From Ruminococcaceae bacterium UBA2719 (lineage in GTDB: Bacteria; Bacillota; Clostridia; Oscillospirales; Acutalibacteraceae), in NCBI GenBank assembly GCA_002353935.1, contig DEKP01000022.1, forward strand, positions 41,215 through 105,214: 64,000 nt of DNA, written 5' to 3'. Shown here piece after piece: positions 1 to 9,230 of the stretch; the first letter of the stretch is position 1, and each line of letters begins with the position of its first letter. Made by a program: the position numbers and the translations under genes. The notes under the pieces were generated by a model that saw nothing but the letters and a program-made list of their open reading frames with translations, did not search any database and had not been told where the DNA came from.

Positions 1-999
1 AATTTTAGAGATAACTCTACAAGGACGAGGTTTTCATTTGCATCTGCGTGCAATATGTTGGGACTTGAGGTCCAGGACCTCGACGAGAGCAAAAGTCAGA
101 TAGCTCACGGAGAAACCGTTAGAGAAACCGCTAATATGATTTCGTTTATGGCAGATGTGATAGGTATCAGAGATGATATGTATATCGGCAAGGGCCATGC
201 TTATCAAAAGACTGTTTCGGACGCTGTCAAAGAAGGGTATGAGGACGGCGTTTTGGAACAAAAGCCGACGCTTGTAAATTTGCAGTGCGATATTGATCAT
301 CCTACTCAGTGTATGTCGGATATTTTGCATGTTATAAACGAGTTTGGTTCTGTAGAAAATCTAAAAGGGAAAAAAGTGGCCATGACATGGGCATATTCTC
401 CGTCATACGGAAAGCCGTTATCGGTTCCGCAGGGGGTTGTAGGACTGTTTACACGTTTTGGTATGGACGTTGTTTTGGCACACCCTAAAGGTTACGATAT
501 TATGCCCGATGTAGAAGAGGTAGCAAAGAAAAATGCTGAAAAAACAGGTGGCTCTTTTACAAAAACAAACGACATGAAAGAAGCGTTCAAAGACGCTGAT
601 ATAGTATATCCAAAGAGCTGGGCGTCTTTCTCTGCTATGCAGGAAAGAACCGAGTTGTATGCAAAGGGCGATATGGACGGAATAGATGTGCTGGAAAAGA
701 AACTCTTAAAAGAGAACGCTCAACACAAAGACTGGGAATGCACTGAGGATATGATGAGCCTTACAAAAGGCGGTAAAGCGCTGTATTTGCACTGCTTGCC
801 GGCTGATATTTCAAAAGTCAGTTGTAAAGAGGGTGAGGTATCGGATACTGTGTTTGACAGATACCGTAAGCCGCTGTATAAACAGGCGTCGTATAAGCCG
901 TATATAATCGCAGCTATGATTTTTCTCGCTAAGGTTAAGGATCCTGCAAAAGCTTTGGAAAAATTAGAGGAAGAGGCGAATAGGCGCAAGAAAAATTAA
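1..999 (+). CDS. ygeW: YgeW-type knotted carbamoyltransferase (5' end cut by window)
   Basis: Member of the aspartate/ornithine carbamoyltransferase superfamily, YgeW branch, found in anaerobic purine-degradation clusters; its exact substrate is unsettled. The frame is open from base 1, so the start lies upstream; 332 residues are visible against roughly 395-400 in E. coli YgeW. The carbamoyl-phosphate motif STRTR is encoded at about 19-33 and the second-substrate motif HCLP at about 799-810. The stretch around DDMYIGKG (about residues 57-64 of the visible part) is typical of YgeW rather than of anabolic OTCase. Guanine deaminase, a purine-type ABC importer and an 8-oxoguanine-deaminase-like enzyme follow, which supports a catabolic role. 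The family call is firm; the physiological reaction is inference. Confidence 0.88.
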   Translation, partial: NFRDNSTRTRFSFASACNMLGLEVQDLDESKSQIAHGETVRETANMISFMADVIGIRDDMYIGKGHAYQKTVSDAVKEGYEDGVLEQKPTLVNLQCDIDHPTQCMSDILHVINEFGSVENLKGKKVAMTWAYSPSYGKPLSVPQGVVGLFTRFGMDVVLAHPKGYDIMPDVEEVAKKNAEKTGGSFTKTNDMKEAFKDADIVYPKSWASFSAMQERTELYAKGDMDGIDVLEKKLLKENAQHKDWECTEDMMSLTKGGKALYLHCLPADISKVSCKEGEVSDTVFDRYRKPLYKQASYKPYIIAAMIFLAKVKDPAKALEKLEEEANRRKKN

Positions 1000-1044
1000 G
1001 GCGCTGCCGCGCAATCCGCGCACTAAGATTTGCGGTATTGCCTT
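998..1044 (+). other. Intergenic hairpin after ygeW
   Basis: AAGGC and TGCCGC just after the ygeW stop pair with GCGGTA and GCCTT 21 bases later, giving a two-part stem. No T-tract follows, so this looks like an mRNA-processing or stabilising hairpin between two co-transcribed genes rather than a full terminator. Confidence 0.4.
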
Positions 1045-1076
1045 AAGTGTATAAATATTTTAAACCAGAGGAATTT

Positions 1077-2243
1077 ATGTTAGGAAATTTTAGTTACCAC
1101 AACCCGACAAAACTTTATTTTGGAGATGATTCGCTGAAATTCTTAAACGATGAGCTGAAAAATTACGGAGATAATGTTTTGCTTGTTTACGGAGGCGGCT
1201 CAATCAAGAAAAACGGCATCTATGACAGTGTTGTAGAAATTTTAAAATCAAACGGCAAGAACATATTTGAGGATGCCGGGGTTATGCCTAATCCGACTGT
1301 TGAAAAGCTTTATGAGGGAGTAGAAATTGCTCGAAAAAACAAGGTAGACTTGATCCTTGCAGTGGGCGGAGGATCTTGCTGTGATTATGCAAAGGCAGTA
1401 GCTGTTTCCGCTAACTGTAATGAAGATCCGTGGCAGAAATATTACATTAGGTTTGAAGAGCCTGATTGTGAGATCATTCCCGTTGGATGTGTTCTTACTA
1501 TGGTTGGCACGGGTTCTGAGATGAACGGCGGATCGGTTATAACAAATCACAAGGAAAAACTCAAGATAGGCCACGTTTTTGGTGATGACGTAATGCCGAA
1601 ATTTTCTATTCTTAATCCCAAATTCACATTTAGTTTGCCAAAGTATCAAATGGTAGCTGGATGCTATGATACGTTTAATCATATTTGCGAGCAGTATTTT
1701 TCGGATGATGATGACAATACAAGCGATTATTTAAGCGAAGGGCTTATGCGCTCTTTGATAAAATCCAGCCGCGATGCTGTTGTGAATCCTGAAAATTACG
1801 AAGCGCGCAGCAATATTATGTGGACAGCAACATGGGCTCTTAACACTTTGGTTGCCAAAGGAAAGAGTACAGACTGGATGGTGCATATGCTGGGCCAGGC
1901 AGTCGGTGCATATACCGATGCTACTCATGGTATGACGCTTTCCGCTGTTTCGCTTGCATATTACCGATATATTATGCCGTATGGAATCAAAAAATTTGTT
2001 CGTTTTGCGACTGAGGTCTGGAAAATAAATCCTGACGGCAAAAATGATGAACAAATTGCAAATGAAGGTTTGAAAGCTATGGAAGCTTGGATGAAAGAGC
2101 TTTCTCTTGTTCTGAAGCTTGGCGATCTTGGCGTTAGCGAAGAGATGATAAACGGTATAGCGGACGCAACGATTCTTCTGAACGGCGGCTATAAAAAATT
2201 TGATAAAAACGACGTTATCAACGTACTAAGAGCAAGCTTATGA
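1077..2243 (+). CDS. Iron-containing alcohol dehydrogenase (butanol dehydrogenase type)
   Basis: Group III metal-dependent NAD(P)H alcohol dehydrogenase, 388 residues, the usual family length, cytoplasmic. It shows the cofactor-binding GGGS motifs (YGGGS near residue 40 and VGGGS near residue 95), the TGSEMNGG stretch near residue 145, and metal ligands in CYDTFNHICEQ, MVHMLGQ and DATHGM. The N-terminus starting MLGNF is typical of BdhA/YugJ proteins and fits the ATG at 1077, which has AGAGGA five bases upstream; an in-frame GTG at 1047 has no ribosome site. It probably reduces aldehydes or acyl-derived aldehydes to alcohols in fermentation. It lies 77 bp after ygeW on the same strand and ends before a strong hairpin. 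The true substrate is not visible. Confidence 0.88.
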   Translation: MLGNFSYHNPTKLYFGDDSLKFLNDELKNYGDNVLLVYGGGSIKKNGIYDSVVEILKSNGKNIFEDAGVMPNPTVEKLYEGVEIARKNKVDLILAVGGGSCCDYAKAVAVSANCNEDPWQKYYIRFEEPDCEIIPVGCVLTMVGTGSEMNGGSVITNHKEKLKIGHVFGDDVMPKFSILNPKFTFSLPKYQMVAGCYDTFNHICEQYFSDDDDNTSDYLSEGLMRSLIKSSRDAVVNPENYEARSNIMWTATWALNTLVAKGKSTDWMVHMLGQAVGAYTDATHGMTLSAVSLAYYRYIMPYGIKKFVRFATEVWKINPDGKNDEQIANEGLKAMEAWMKELSLVLKLGDLGVSEEMINGIADATILLNGGYKKFDKNDVINVLRASL

Positions 2244-2310
2244 TTTAATGATGCAAAGTGTATAAAGTGAAAATAACGCTAAACGAGTGGGTTTATCGTT
2301 ATAGCAAACA

Positions 2311-2356
2311 AAAAATCCCTGTGGCAGTTTGATTTTGCCGTAGGGATTTTGATTTT
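2311..2356. terminator. Bidirectional terminator between adh and guaD
   Basis: AAAAATCCCT with inner GGCA pairs with TGCC and AGGGATTTT, and a T-rich tract follows on both strands. It sits between two convergent genes and can end both transcripts. Confidence 0.75.
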
Positions 2357-2418
2357 TATAAAGAAATTTGACACTGTTTATTTTATCGAAATCATTAAAG
2401 GTCATAGACATCAAATTC

Positions 2419-3741
2419 TTAAAATATTTTTTGTCCATTACAGTATTTTGCGTATATTCCCTTTGTATCAGCTGAAAGATATACAGCGCGTTCAAGCCTT
2501 TGACGTGCGCTAAGTTTTTGAGGATGAGGCAAATCATTGTCATCAATAACAACAGCGTCAAAATCGTATCCGTTTTCAAACGAGCCAACATTTCCGAAAA
2601 ATTTTCCGCCGCCTTTTGTAGCCATATAAAACGCTTCTTCAAAGGTTAGCGGGGTGCTGGTTTGATCACAAAGTCTGTAGTATAGCTTAGATACGCTTAT
2701 TGCGTCTACCATAGCCTTGAATATAGATTCGCTTTGACCTCCGGCTACATCGCTTCCAAGACCTATATTGATATTTTTATCCAGATATTTTCTGATTGGA
2801 GCAATTCCTGACGATATATTCATATTAGAGGCCGGACAGTGGGCTATAAAAACGCCGTTATCTTTTATTTTTTCTACTTCTTCATCTGTAGAATAAACGC
2901 AGTGTGCCATTATTGTCTTAACGCCATTCCCAAACAGACCGTAACTGTCGTATACGTCGCCGTAGAATTTGCTGTCCGGATATAGATCTTTTACCCATTT
3001 TATCTCATCCGGATTTTCAGATAGGTGAGACTGTACCGGAATTGAATAGCGCTTTTGAATTTTGCTTAGCTTTTCAAACAGCTCTTTTGAGCAGCTTGGG
3101 ACAAATCTGGGGGTTAGAATCGGAAAAGTTCTTTTGAATTTTCCTTCTGCTTCATTTAGCCAGTTCAGGGTATCTTCATAAGACTTTTCGGCACTTTGTT
3201 CACGCAGGGTATCCGGCGCATTTTGATCCATATTTACTTTGCCGATAAAAGTAATCAAACCGCTATCTTCCATAAGCTGCATAAGAATTTTTGTCGTATC
3301 CTTATGAACGGTAGAAAAAATGCAGGCTCTGGTAGTAGCTGAGTTTTTCATTTGATTACAAAATATCGAATACGCTTTTCTTGCGTATTCTTCATCACAA
3401 TATTTAGCTTCTTCTAAAAAAGCCTGCCTATCAAGCCACTGTATAAGCTCAAGGTCCATTCCTAAGCCGCGATAAGCGTATTGGGGTGCATGAATATGCA
3501 GATCCATAAGCCCCGGTATAATCAGTCGATCCCTATAATCAAATAAAGGATATTGACTGTATATTTTAGGTAGAGTATCGAACACACCGGCGCATTTTTT
3601 ATTTATACAGACGACATAATTGTTTTCGTGCACGCTGATTTCTTTTAAATTTTTGCTGTAGCATATATTACCTTTTAATACAAAATTATCCAAAACAAAT
3701 TCACCAAATCTAATTATATATTGTAGTTTCATTATATTCAT
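2419..3741 (-). CDS. guaD: Guanine deaminase
   Basis: Zinc amidohydrolase that deaminates guanine to xanthine. The metal motif HIH is followed by APQYAYRGLG, the guanine-deaminase signature; further ligands lie in SHLSEN, MAHCVYS and GLGSDVAGG. About 440 residues, normal for the bacterial enzyme. The start is uncertain: an in-frame GTG at 3762 and ATGs at 3741 and 3732 are all possible and none has a strong ribosome site; 3741 is chosen. The gene is convergent with the alcohol dehydrogenase and divergent from the BMP-type importer. Its product xanthine is the substrate of Xpt, encoded about 24 kb away, and the purine-degradation context explains the placement. Confidence 0.88.
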   Translation of the reverse strand: MNIMKLQYIIRFGEFVLDNFVLKGNICYSKNLKEISVHENNYVVCINKKCAGVFDTLPKIYSQYPLFDYRDRLIIPGLMDLHIHAPQYAYRGLGMDLELIQWLDRQAFLEEAKYCDEEYARKAYSIFCNQMKNSATTRACIFSTVHKDTTKILMQLMEDSGLITFIGKVNMDQNAPDTLREQSAEKSYEDTLNWLNEAEGKFKRTFPILTPRFVPSCSKELFEKLSKIQKRYSIPVQSHLSENPDEIKWVKDLYPDSKFYGDVYDSYGLFGNGVKTIMAHCVYSTDEEVEKIKDNGVFIAHCPASNMNISSGIAPIRKYLDKNINIGLGSDVAGGQSESIFKAMVDAISVSKLYYRLCDQTSTPLTFEEAFYMATKGGGKFFGNVGSFENGYDFDAVVIDDNDLPHPQKLSARQRLERAVYLSADTKGIYAKYCNGQKIF

Positions 3742-3933
3742 TTCTAATTCTGATAATATCACAAAATCAGCACTTTTTCAACAACGAAACCCCGGGTGAA
3801 TAAAGTATAATTTTTCATGCAAAAGCAATAGAATTTTCACTCTCGGAAAAATTTTTTGAAAGATTTTGTGTTTTTATAAAAAATCAACAAAAATCAATGT
3901 TTAACATTGCGCTAATTTTAACAATATCTTGAG

Positions 3934-3962
3934 TTGCGGAAAGGGCTAAAAAAAGGTATAAT
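3934..3962 (+). promoter_or_regulatory. Promoter of the nucleoside importer operon
   Basis: -35 TTGCGG at 3934-3939 and -10 TATAAT at 3957-3962, separated by 17 bp, about 87 bp before the lipoprotein start. The leader in between shows no recognisable purine riboswitch core. Confidence 0.7.
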
Positions 3963-4049
3963 TTATACTGTTGAAAACGTGAAAAGCTGTAAAATTCGCG
4001 TAAGCAACGCATATTTCTTCAAAGGAATAATTTTAAGGAGGAAAAATTA

Positions 4050-5303
4050 ATGAAGAAAATTATTGCACTTATTGTTGCTGTAATGCTTGTAGTTAGTTTG
4101 GCTGCATGCGGCAATACTACAGACGCAACAAAGGATCAGGCAGCTAAAACTGCTAATTCTGACTTCAAAGTAGGCGTAATTCTTGTCGGCGATGAAAACG
4201 AAGGCTATACTTATGCTCATATTGAAGGTATCAAAGAGGCTGCCAAGAAATTAGGTATTGCTGATAATCAAATTATCTGGAAATATTCTATTCCTGAAGA
4301 TGAGACCTGCTATGATACAGCAGCTGACTTGGCTGATCAGGGCTGTTCTCTTATCATATCTAACTCTTACGGTCATCAGTCTTACACACAGCAGGCCGCT
4401 GAAGAGTATCCTAATATTCAGTTCGTTGCTATGACAGGTGATACAGCAAAGGCTACCAACCTTAAAAACTTCTCAAACGCATTTACCAGAGTATATGAGT
4501 CAAGATACGTATCCGGTGTTGTTGCCGGTATGAAGATTAAAGAACTCAAAGACGGCGGCAAGCTAACTGATAAAAATTTTGACTCTGACGGTAATGTTAA
4601 GGTTGGTTATGTAGGTGCTTATCCATATGCAGAGGTTGTATCCGGATATACAGCATTCTTCCTTGGTATCCGTTCGGTATATCCCGAGGCTTCTATGGAA
4701 GTTCAGTATACGAACTCTTGGTTTGATATTACAGCCGAAGGCGAGGCTGCTAACGCGCTTCTTTCAAACGGCTGCGTAATCATCGGACAGCATGCTGACT
4801 CAACAGGTGCTCCTGCTGCTGTTCAGGCTGCTTTAGAGTCCGGCAAGGTTTGCTACTCGGTTGGTTACAACGTAGACATGCTTTCAGTTGCTCCCGATGC
4901 AGCTTTAACATCAGCAACAAATGTATGGTCTGTTTATTATGAATATGCTCTCGGCACAGCTATGAAGGGCGACAAAGTTGATACAAACTGGGCAGAAGGT
5001 TATGAGAAGGGTGCAGTTGCTATAACAGATCTCGGTAAATCTGTTGCAAAGGGTACAGCTGAAAAGGTTGAAGAAGTTGAAAGCGCTATTAAGTCCGGTA
5101 CACTCAATGTATTTGATACGTCAAAATTCACAGTTGGCGGCAAAGAGGTTACATCAGCTTTCGCTACAGATACAGACGGTGACTTTACTCCGGACACTGA
5201 CGAGGCTGTATTTGACGGCTATTATCATGAATCATACTTCCAGTCAGCTCCTTCGTTCCAGTTAAGAATTGACGGGATCAAAGAGCTCAACAACGATCAG
5301 TAA
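4050..5303 (+). CDS. BMP-family nucleoside-binding lipoprotein of an ABC importer
   Basis: Extracytoplasmic substrate-binding protein of the Bmp/PnrA/NupN family, 417 residues. The lipoprotein signal ends in the lipobox LAAC with Cys20 as the expected lipidated residue. Family features include the GDENEGYTYAH ligand-loop region near residue 40, IISNSYGHQ and VGYVGAYPYAEV. The ribosome site AAGGAGG lies at 4035-4041. The three following genes encode the ATPase and two permeases, the standard NupNOPQ order, so the ligand is probably a nucleoside or nucleobase; flanking purine deaminases favour a purine. The protein is longer than many PnrA proteins because of a C-terminal extension after about residue 345. 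Confidence 0.88.
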   Translation: MKKIIALIVAVMLVVSLAACGNTTDATKDQAAKTANSDFKVGVILVGDENEGYTYAHIEGIKEAAKKLGIADNQIIWKYSIPEDETCYDTAADLADQGCSLIISNSYGHQSYTQQAAEEYPNIQFVAMTGDTAKATNLKNFSNAFTRVYESRYVSGVVAGMKIKELKDGGKLTDKNFDSDGNVKVGYVGAYPYAEVVSGYTAFFLGIRSVYPEASMEVQYTNSWFDITAEGEAANALLSNGCVIIGQHADSTGAPAAVQAALESGKVCYSVGYNVDMLSVAPDAALTSATNVWSVYYEYALGTAMKGDKVDTNWAEGYEKGAVAITDLGKSVAKGTAEKVEEVESAIKSGTLNVFDTSKFTVGGKEVTSAFATDTDGDFTPDTDEAVFDGYYHESYFQSAPSFQLRIDGIKELNNDQ

Positions 5304-5321
5304 TTCGTTTAAAATATCTTT

Positions 5322-5352
5322 CAAAGGGAAGTCGAAAATCGGCTTCCCTTTG
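5322..5352 (+). terminator. Hairpin after the binding-protein gene
   Basis: CAAAGGGAAG and CGA pair with TCG and CTTCCCTTTG. The following bases are only partly T-rich, so partial readthrough into the ATPase gene is likely. Such a hairpin would give the usual excess of binding protein over transporter. Confidence 0.55.
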
Positions 5353-5499
5353 CGAGTTTATTTAAGTTTATTGTTATAAATTATTATTTTGTTTTGATTA
5401 AAAAATAACGCCTATAATTTTTGTTTAACCATATAAAAAGTAAGCTTTGGACGTTTCTTTTTGCTCAAAACACTATTAAAAAATGAGGGGTGACTTGAT

Positions 5500-7053
5500 T
5501 TGAATAACGATGTAGCTGTAAGTATGCAGAACATCACAAAAGCCTTTGGAACAAAGGTTGTTGCAAATGACGATGTTTCTCTTGATGTAAAAAAGGGCGA
5601 GATACTTGCTCTTTTGGGAGAAAATGGTTCAGGGAAAACAACGTTGATGAACATGCTTTCAGGTATTTATCATCCTGATTCGGGTAAGATTTTTGTTAAT
5701 TCACAAGAGGCGGTTATACGTTCGCCTAAAGATGCGTATGATCTGGGTATTGGAATGATACATCAGCACTTTAAGCTTGTTGATATTTTCACTGCTACAG
5801 AAAATATTGCGCTTGGAATGAAGAAGGATGTTTCCGGTTCTAACAAAGAGATTGCAAAAGGCATAAAAGATATTTGCGATAGATACGGATTTGATGTTGA
5901 TCCCAATCAAAAAGTTTATAATATGAGCGTTTCTCAGAAACAGACGCTTGAGATAGTAAAGACCTTGTATCGAGGAGCTAATATTCTTATTCTTGATGAG
6001 CCTACCGCAGTGCTTACGCCTCAAGAAACCGAAAAACTGTTTTCCGTACTTATTAATATGAAAAAAGACGGAAAATCAATTATAATTATTACTCATAAGT
6101 TAAATGAAGTTCTCGCAATTTCCGACAGGGTTTCAATACTTCGAAAAGGCAAATATATCTGTACAATTGATACAAAAGAAGCTACTGTCATGTCGCTTAC
6201 GGAGGCTATGGTAGGGCAAAAGGTTGAGCTCAATATTGAGCGCAATAATGTAAAAAACAAAGAAGAACGTCTTATAATAGAACATTTAACTTGTTTAAAT
6301 AAATATGGCACAAAGGCGCTTGACGATGTTACCTTTACGGCTTATGGCGGAGAAATCCTCGGAATAGCCGGAATATCAGGTTCGGGACAAAAGGAATTGC
6401 TTGAATCTATCAGCGGTTTACATCCGGCAGAAGAAGGCAGTTCTGTTATATATGTAAAGCCTGAAACAAAAGAAAAAACTCAGCTTATCGGAAAAACGGT
6501 AAAACAAATAAGAGATTTGGGCGTTGCAATGTCTTTCGTTCCCGAGGACAGACTTGGAATGGGTCTTGTAGCCACAATGGGTATGGCCGATAACATGATG
6601 CTTAAGAGCTATAAAGATAACCGTTTTATGTTTACTTCCCGCAGAGATTCCAGAAAACTTGCCGAAAAGAAAAAAGAAGAGCTGGAAGTTGTTACACCAA
6701 GCATCTATACCGCAGTAAAAAAACTATCCGGCGGAAATGTTCAAAAAGTTTTGGTCGGAAGAGAAATTTCATCTGATCCCAACTTGTTTTTAGCAGCTTA
6801 TGCAGTCAGAGGACTTGATATAAACACCTCGTACACGATTTATAATCTTTTAAATGAGCGCAAAGAAAACGGTTGTGCGGTTATATATGTTGGTGAAGAT
6901 TTGGACGTGTTGCTTGCACTTTGTGACAGAATCATTGTGCTTTGTGCCGGCAAGCTAAACGGTATAGTAGATGCGCGTACGGCTACTAAAGAAGAAATAG
7001 GAATGATGATGACTCATCTAAATGAGGAGGGTGAAGAAGATGGCAACAGTTGA
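5500..7053 (+). CDS. Nucleoside ABC importer ATPase with two nucleotide-binding domains
   Basis: Fused double ATPase of the NupO/YufO type, 517 residues. Domain 1 (about 5-235) has Walker A GENGSGKTT, Q-loop HQHFKLV, a slightly altered signature SVSQKQ and Walker B LILDEPTAV. Domain 2 (about 255-505) has the degenerate Walker A GISGSGQKE normal for this class, signature LSGGNVQK and the altered Walker B FLAAYAVRGLD in place of the usual AAQPTRG. Translation starts at TTG 5500 with GAGGGG upstream; no better start exists. The 3' end overlaps the first permease gene by 14 bp, indicating translational coupling. Confidence 0.9.
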   Translation: MNNDVAVSMQNITKAFGTKVVANDDVSLDVKKGEILALLGENGSGKTTLMNMLSGIYHPDSGKIFVNSQEAVIRSPKDAYDLGIGMIHQHFKLVDIFTATENIALGMKKDVSGSNKEIAKGIKDICDRYGFDVDPNQKVYNMSVSQKQTLEIVKTLYRGANILILDEPTAVLTPQETEKLFSVLINMKKDGKSIIIITHKLNEVLAISDRVSILRKGKYICTIDTKEATVMSLTEAMVGQKVELNIERNNVKNKEERLIIEHLTCLNKYGTKALDDVTFTAYGGEILGIAGISGSGQKELLESISGLHPAEEGSSVIYVKPETKEKTQLIGKTVKQIRDLGVAMSFVPEDRLGMGLVATMGMADNMMLKSYKDNRFMFTSRRDSRKLAEKKKEELEVVTPSIYTAVKKLSGGNVQKVLVGREISSDPNLFLAAYAVRGLDINTSYTIYNLLNERKENGCAVIYVGEDLDVLLALCDRIIVLCAGKLNGIVDARTATKEEIGMMMTHLNEEGEEDGNS

Positions 7054-8164
7054 ATACAACAAAAAAGAAGCTTTTGTCAGAGCTTCACTTCGTGATTCTA
7101 TACCGAGATACAAGGCGCTTTTAATCCGCCTTTGTGCTGTAGTGATTTCGTTGATTATATGTGCGTTTTTGATTTATTCTATAACAAAAATAAATCCGCT
7201 GAAGGTTTATCAGGCGATGTTCGAGGGAGCGTTTGGCTCGGTTCGAAGATCGTGGATTACAGTCAGAGATACAATGATGCTTTTGTGCATTGCTGTCGGA
7301 CTTGCACCTGCTTTTAAGATGAAGTTCTGGAACACCGGTGCTGAGGGTCAGATTTTAGTTGGCGGTATAACAACAGCGGCGTGTATGATTTATCTTAAGA
7401 GTTTGCCGACGTGGTTGTTGTTTATATGCATGATAGTTTCTTCTTGTGTTGCGGGAGCATTATGGGGGCTTTTGCCTGCTTTCTTCAAGGCTAAATGGAA
7501 TACTAATGAAATTTTATTTACGCTTATGATGAACTATGTTGCAATTCAGCTGACTTCGTTTTTCGTAGCGCTGTGGGAAAATCCTTACGGATCCAATACC
7601 GTTGGAGTGATAAATCAGACCGGTCATGAAGGCTGGCTTGGATATATGTTTGGTGACAATATGTTGTTTGGGCAAGAATACAGTCTTAATGTAATAATAG
7701 TAATGACACTTACGGTCTTGATGTTTGTTTATCTAAAATATTCAAAGCACGGATACGAGATCGCAGTTATAGGAGATTCGCAAAATACGGCTCGTTATTC
7801 TGGAATTTCGGTAAACAAAGTAATAATTCGTACAATGCTCATTTCCGGAGCAGTTTGCGGACTTTCGGGCTTTTTGGCAGTATCGGGAGCAAGTCACACA
7901 ATTTCAACATCAACGGCAGGCGGAAGAGGATTTACAGCTATTATCGTTGCCTGGCTTGCAAAGTTTAATACATTTACCATGATAGCTATTTCTGTTTTGA
8001 TTGTATTTTTGGAGAAAGGCGCAGTTGAAATTGCATCTCAGTATAACCTAAACGACTATGTATCGAGTATGATTACCGGTATTATACTGTTTTTTATTTT
8101 AGGTTCGGAATTCTTTATAAGATACAAACTTATTTTCCGCAAACGTAATAAGGAGGTACAGTAA
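7040..8164 (+). CDS. Nucleoside ABC importer permease 1
   Basis: Inner-membrane permease of the branched-chain amino acid/ribose/nucleoside class (NupP-like), 374 residues with about ten hydrophobic segments. The conserved FKMKFWNTGAEGQ and YGSNTVG regions match nucleoside permeases. ATG 7040 has GAGGAGGG at 7024-7031 with good spacing, so it is preferred over the ATG at 7022, which lies inside that site. It overlaps the ATPase gene upstream and the second permease gene downstream, forming one operon. Confidence 0.88.
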   Translation: MATVEYNKKEAFVRASLRDSIPRYKALLIRLCAVVISLIICAFLIYSITKINPLKVYQAMFEGAFGSVRRSWITVRDTMMLLCIAVGLAPAFKMKFWNTGAEGQILVGGITTAACMIYLKSLPTWLLFICMIVSSCVAGALWGLLPAFFKAKWNTNEILFTLMMNYVAIQLTSFFVALWENPYGSNTVGVINQTGHEGWLGYMFGDNMLFGQEYSLNVIIVMTLTVLMFVYLKYSKHGYEIAVIGDSQNTARYSGISVNKVIIRTMLISGAVCGLSGFLAVSGASHTISTSTAGGRGFTAIIVAWLAKFNTFTMIAISVLIVFLEKGAVEIASQYNLNDYVSSMITGIILFFILGSEFFIRYKLIFRKRNKEVQ

Positions 8165-9147
8165 TGGCAGGTTTTATCTCTTTGTTTCAAGCGGCAGTTG
8201 TATTTGGAACAGTCATTATGTTTGGTGCTGTCGGCGAAATTATAACAGAAAAATCAGGCAACCTTAACTTAGGCGTTCCGGGAATTATGTATCTTGGCGG
8301 TATTGCGAGTTTAGCAGGAGTTTTCTTCTATGAAAGTTCAACCGAGAATCCTAATAAATTCTTATGCATAATTATTGCCTTGCTGTGTGGTTTTGCTGCT
8401 TCTGCATTTGGCGGACTGATTTATAGCTTTTTGACAATTACCCTCAGAGCAAATCAGAACGTAACCGGTCTTACACTTACTATTTTCGGTTCGGGCGTAG
8501 CTAACTTTTTCGGCGGTTCATTAAACAAGCTTGCCGGCGGTGTCGGCCAGATTTCGGTAGCTGCAACATCGAGTGCATTTAGAACGAGCATTCCCGGACT
8601 TTCAAAATTAGGCGCTGTAGGCAAGTTGTTCTTTTCCTATGGGTGGCTTGCGTATGTTGCGATTGCGGTTGCTATAATTTGTCAGTGGTATTTAAAGCGC
8701 ACTCGCTCAGGACTTAATCTTCGCGCTGTCGGAGAAAATCCGGCGACAGCAGACGCTGCAGGTATAAATGTAAAAGCGTATAAGTATGTCGCTACCTGCG
8801 TTGGAGCAGGTATATCGGGACTTGGCGGAGTGTTCTATGTAATGGACTATACAAAAGGAACATGGTCAAATGACGGTACGATTGAAAACCTTGGATGGTT
8901 GGCTGTCGCTTTGGTAATATTTACAACATGGCGTCCGAAAAATGCTATCTGGGGAGCCTATTTGTTCGGTATCTTATATTGGGCATATTTTTATATCGGC
9001 GGACTAACACGTTCTTCACAAGAGATATTCAAGATGTTACCGTATATAGTAACTATTATTGTTTTGATAGTAATTTCTCTTAGAAAGAAAAAAGAAAATC
9101 AACCTCCCCAGGCATTGGGTCTGGCTTATTTCAGAGAAGAACGTTAA
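8164..9147 (+). CDS. Nucleoside ABC importer permease 2
   Basis: Second permease subunit (NupQ-like), 327 residues, about eight to ten membrane segments. Motifs EKSGNLNLGVPG, NQNVTGL and LRAVGENPATADAAGI are characteristic of the family. The start codon shares one base with the stop of the preceding permease gene, and AGGAGG lies just upstream. It completes the importer with the lipoprotein, ATPase and first permease. Confidence 0.88.
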   Translation: MAGFISLFQAAVVFGTVIMFGAVGEIITEKSGNLNLGVPGIMYLGGIASLAGVFFYESSTENPNKFLCIIIALLCGFAASAFGGLIYSFLTITLRANQNVTGLTLTIFGSGVANFFGGSLNKLAGGVGQISVAATSSAFRTSIPGLSKLGAVGKLFFSYGWLAYVAIAVAIICQWYLKRTRSGLNLRAVGENPATADAAGINVKAYKYVATCVGAGISGLGGVFYVMDYTKGTWSNDGTIENLGWLAVALVIFTTWRPKNAIWGAYLFGILYWAYFYIGGLTRSSQEIFKMLPYIVTIIVLIVISLRKKKENQPPQALGLAYFREER

Positions 9148-9176
9148 ATTTTGGTTATAAATCATAATAAAAATAT

Positions 9177-9206
9177 AACTCTCCCTTGCGTGTTTGCAGG
9201 GGAGTT
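9177..9206 (+). terminator. Hairpin between permease and amidohydrolase
   Basis: AACTC, CCC and TGC pair with GCA, GGG and GAGTT. There is no T-tract afterwards, and the next start follows within 25 bp, so this is more likely an attenuating or processing hairpin inside the operon. Confidence 0.4.
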
Positions 9207-9230
9207 GATATCTAAACGGAGAGAAAATTT

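Noticed and set aside
2238..2642. 134-residue reverse ORF overlapping the end of guaD
   Set aside because: It covers the terminator and the conserved guaD C-terminus in another frame.
3963..4049. Riboswitch in the importer leader
   Set aside because: The leader is about 80 bases and has only a weak GCGTAAGCAACGC-type hairpin; no purine, guanidine or other known core is recognisable.
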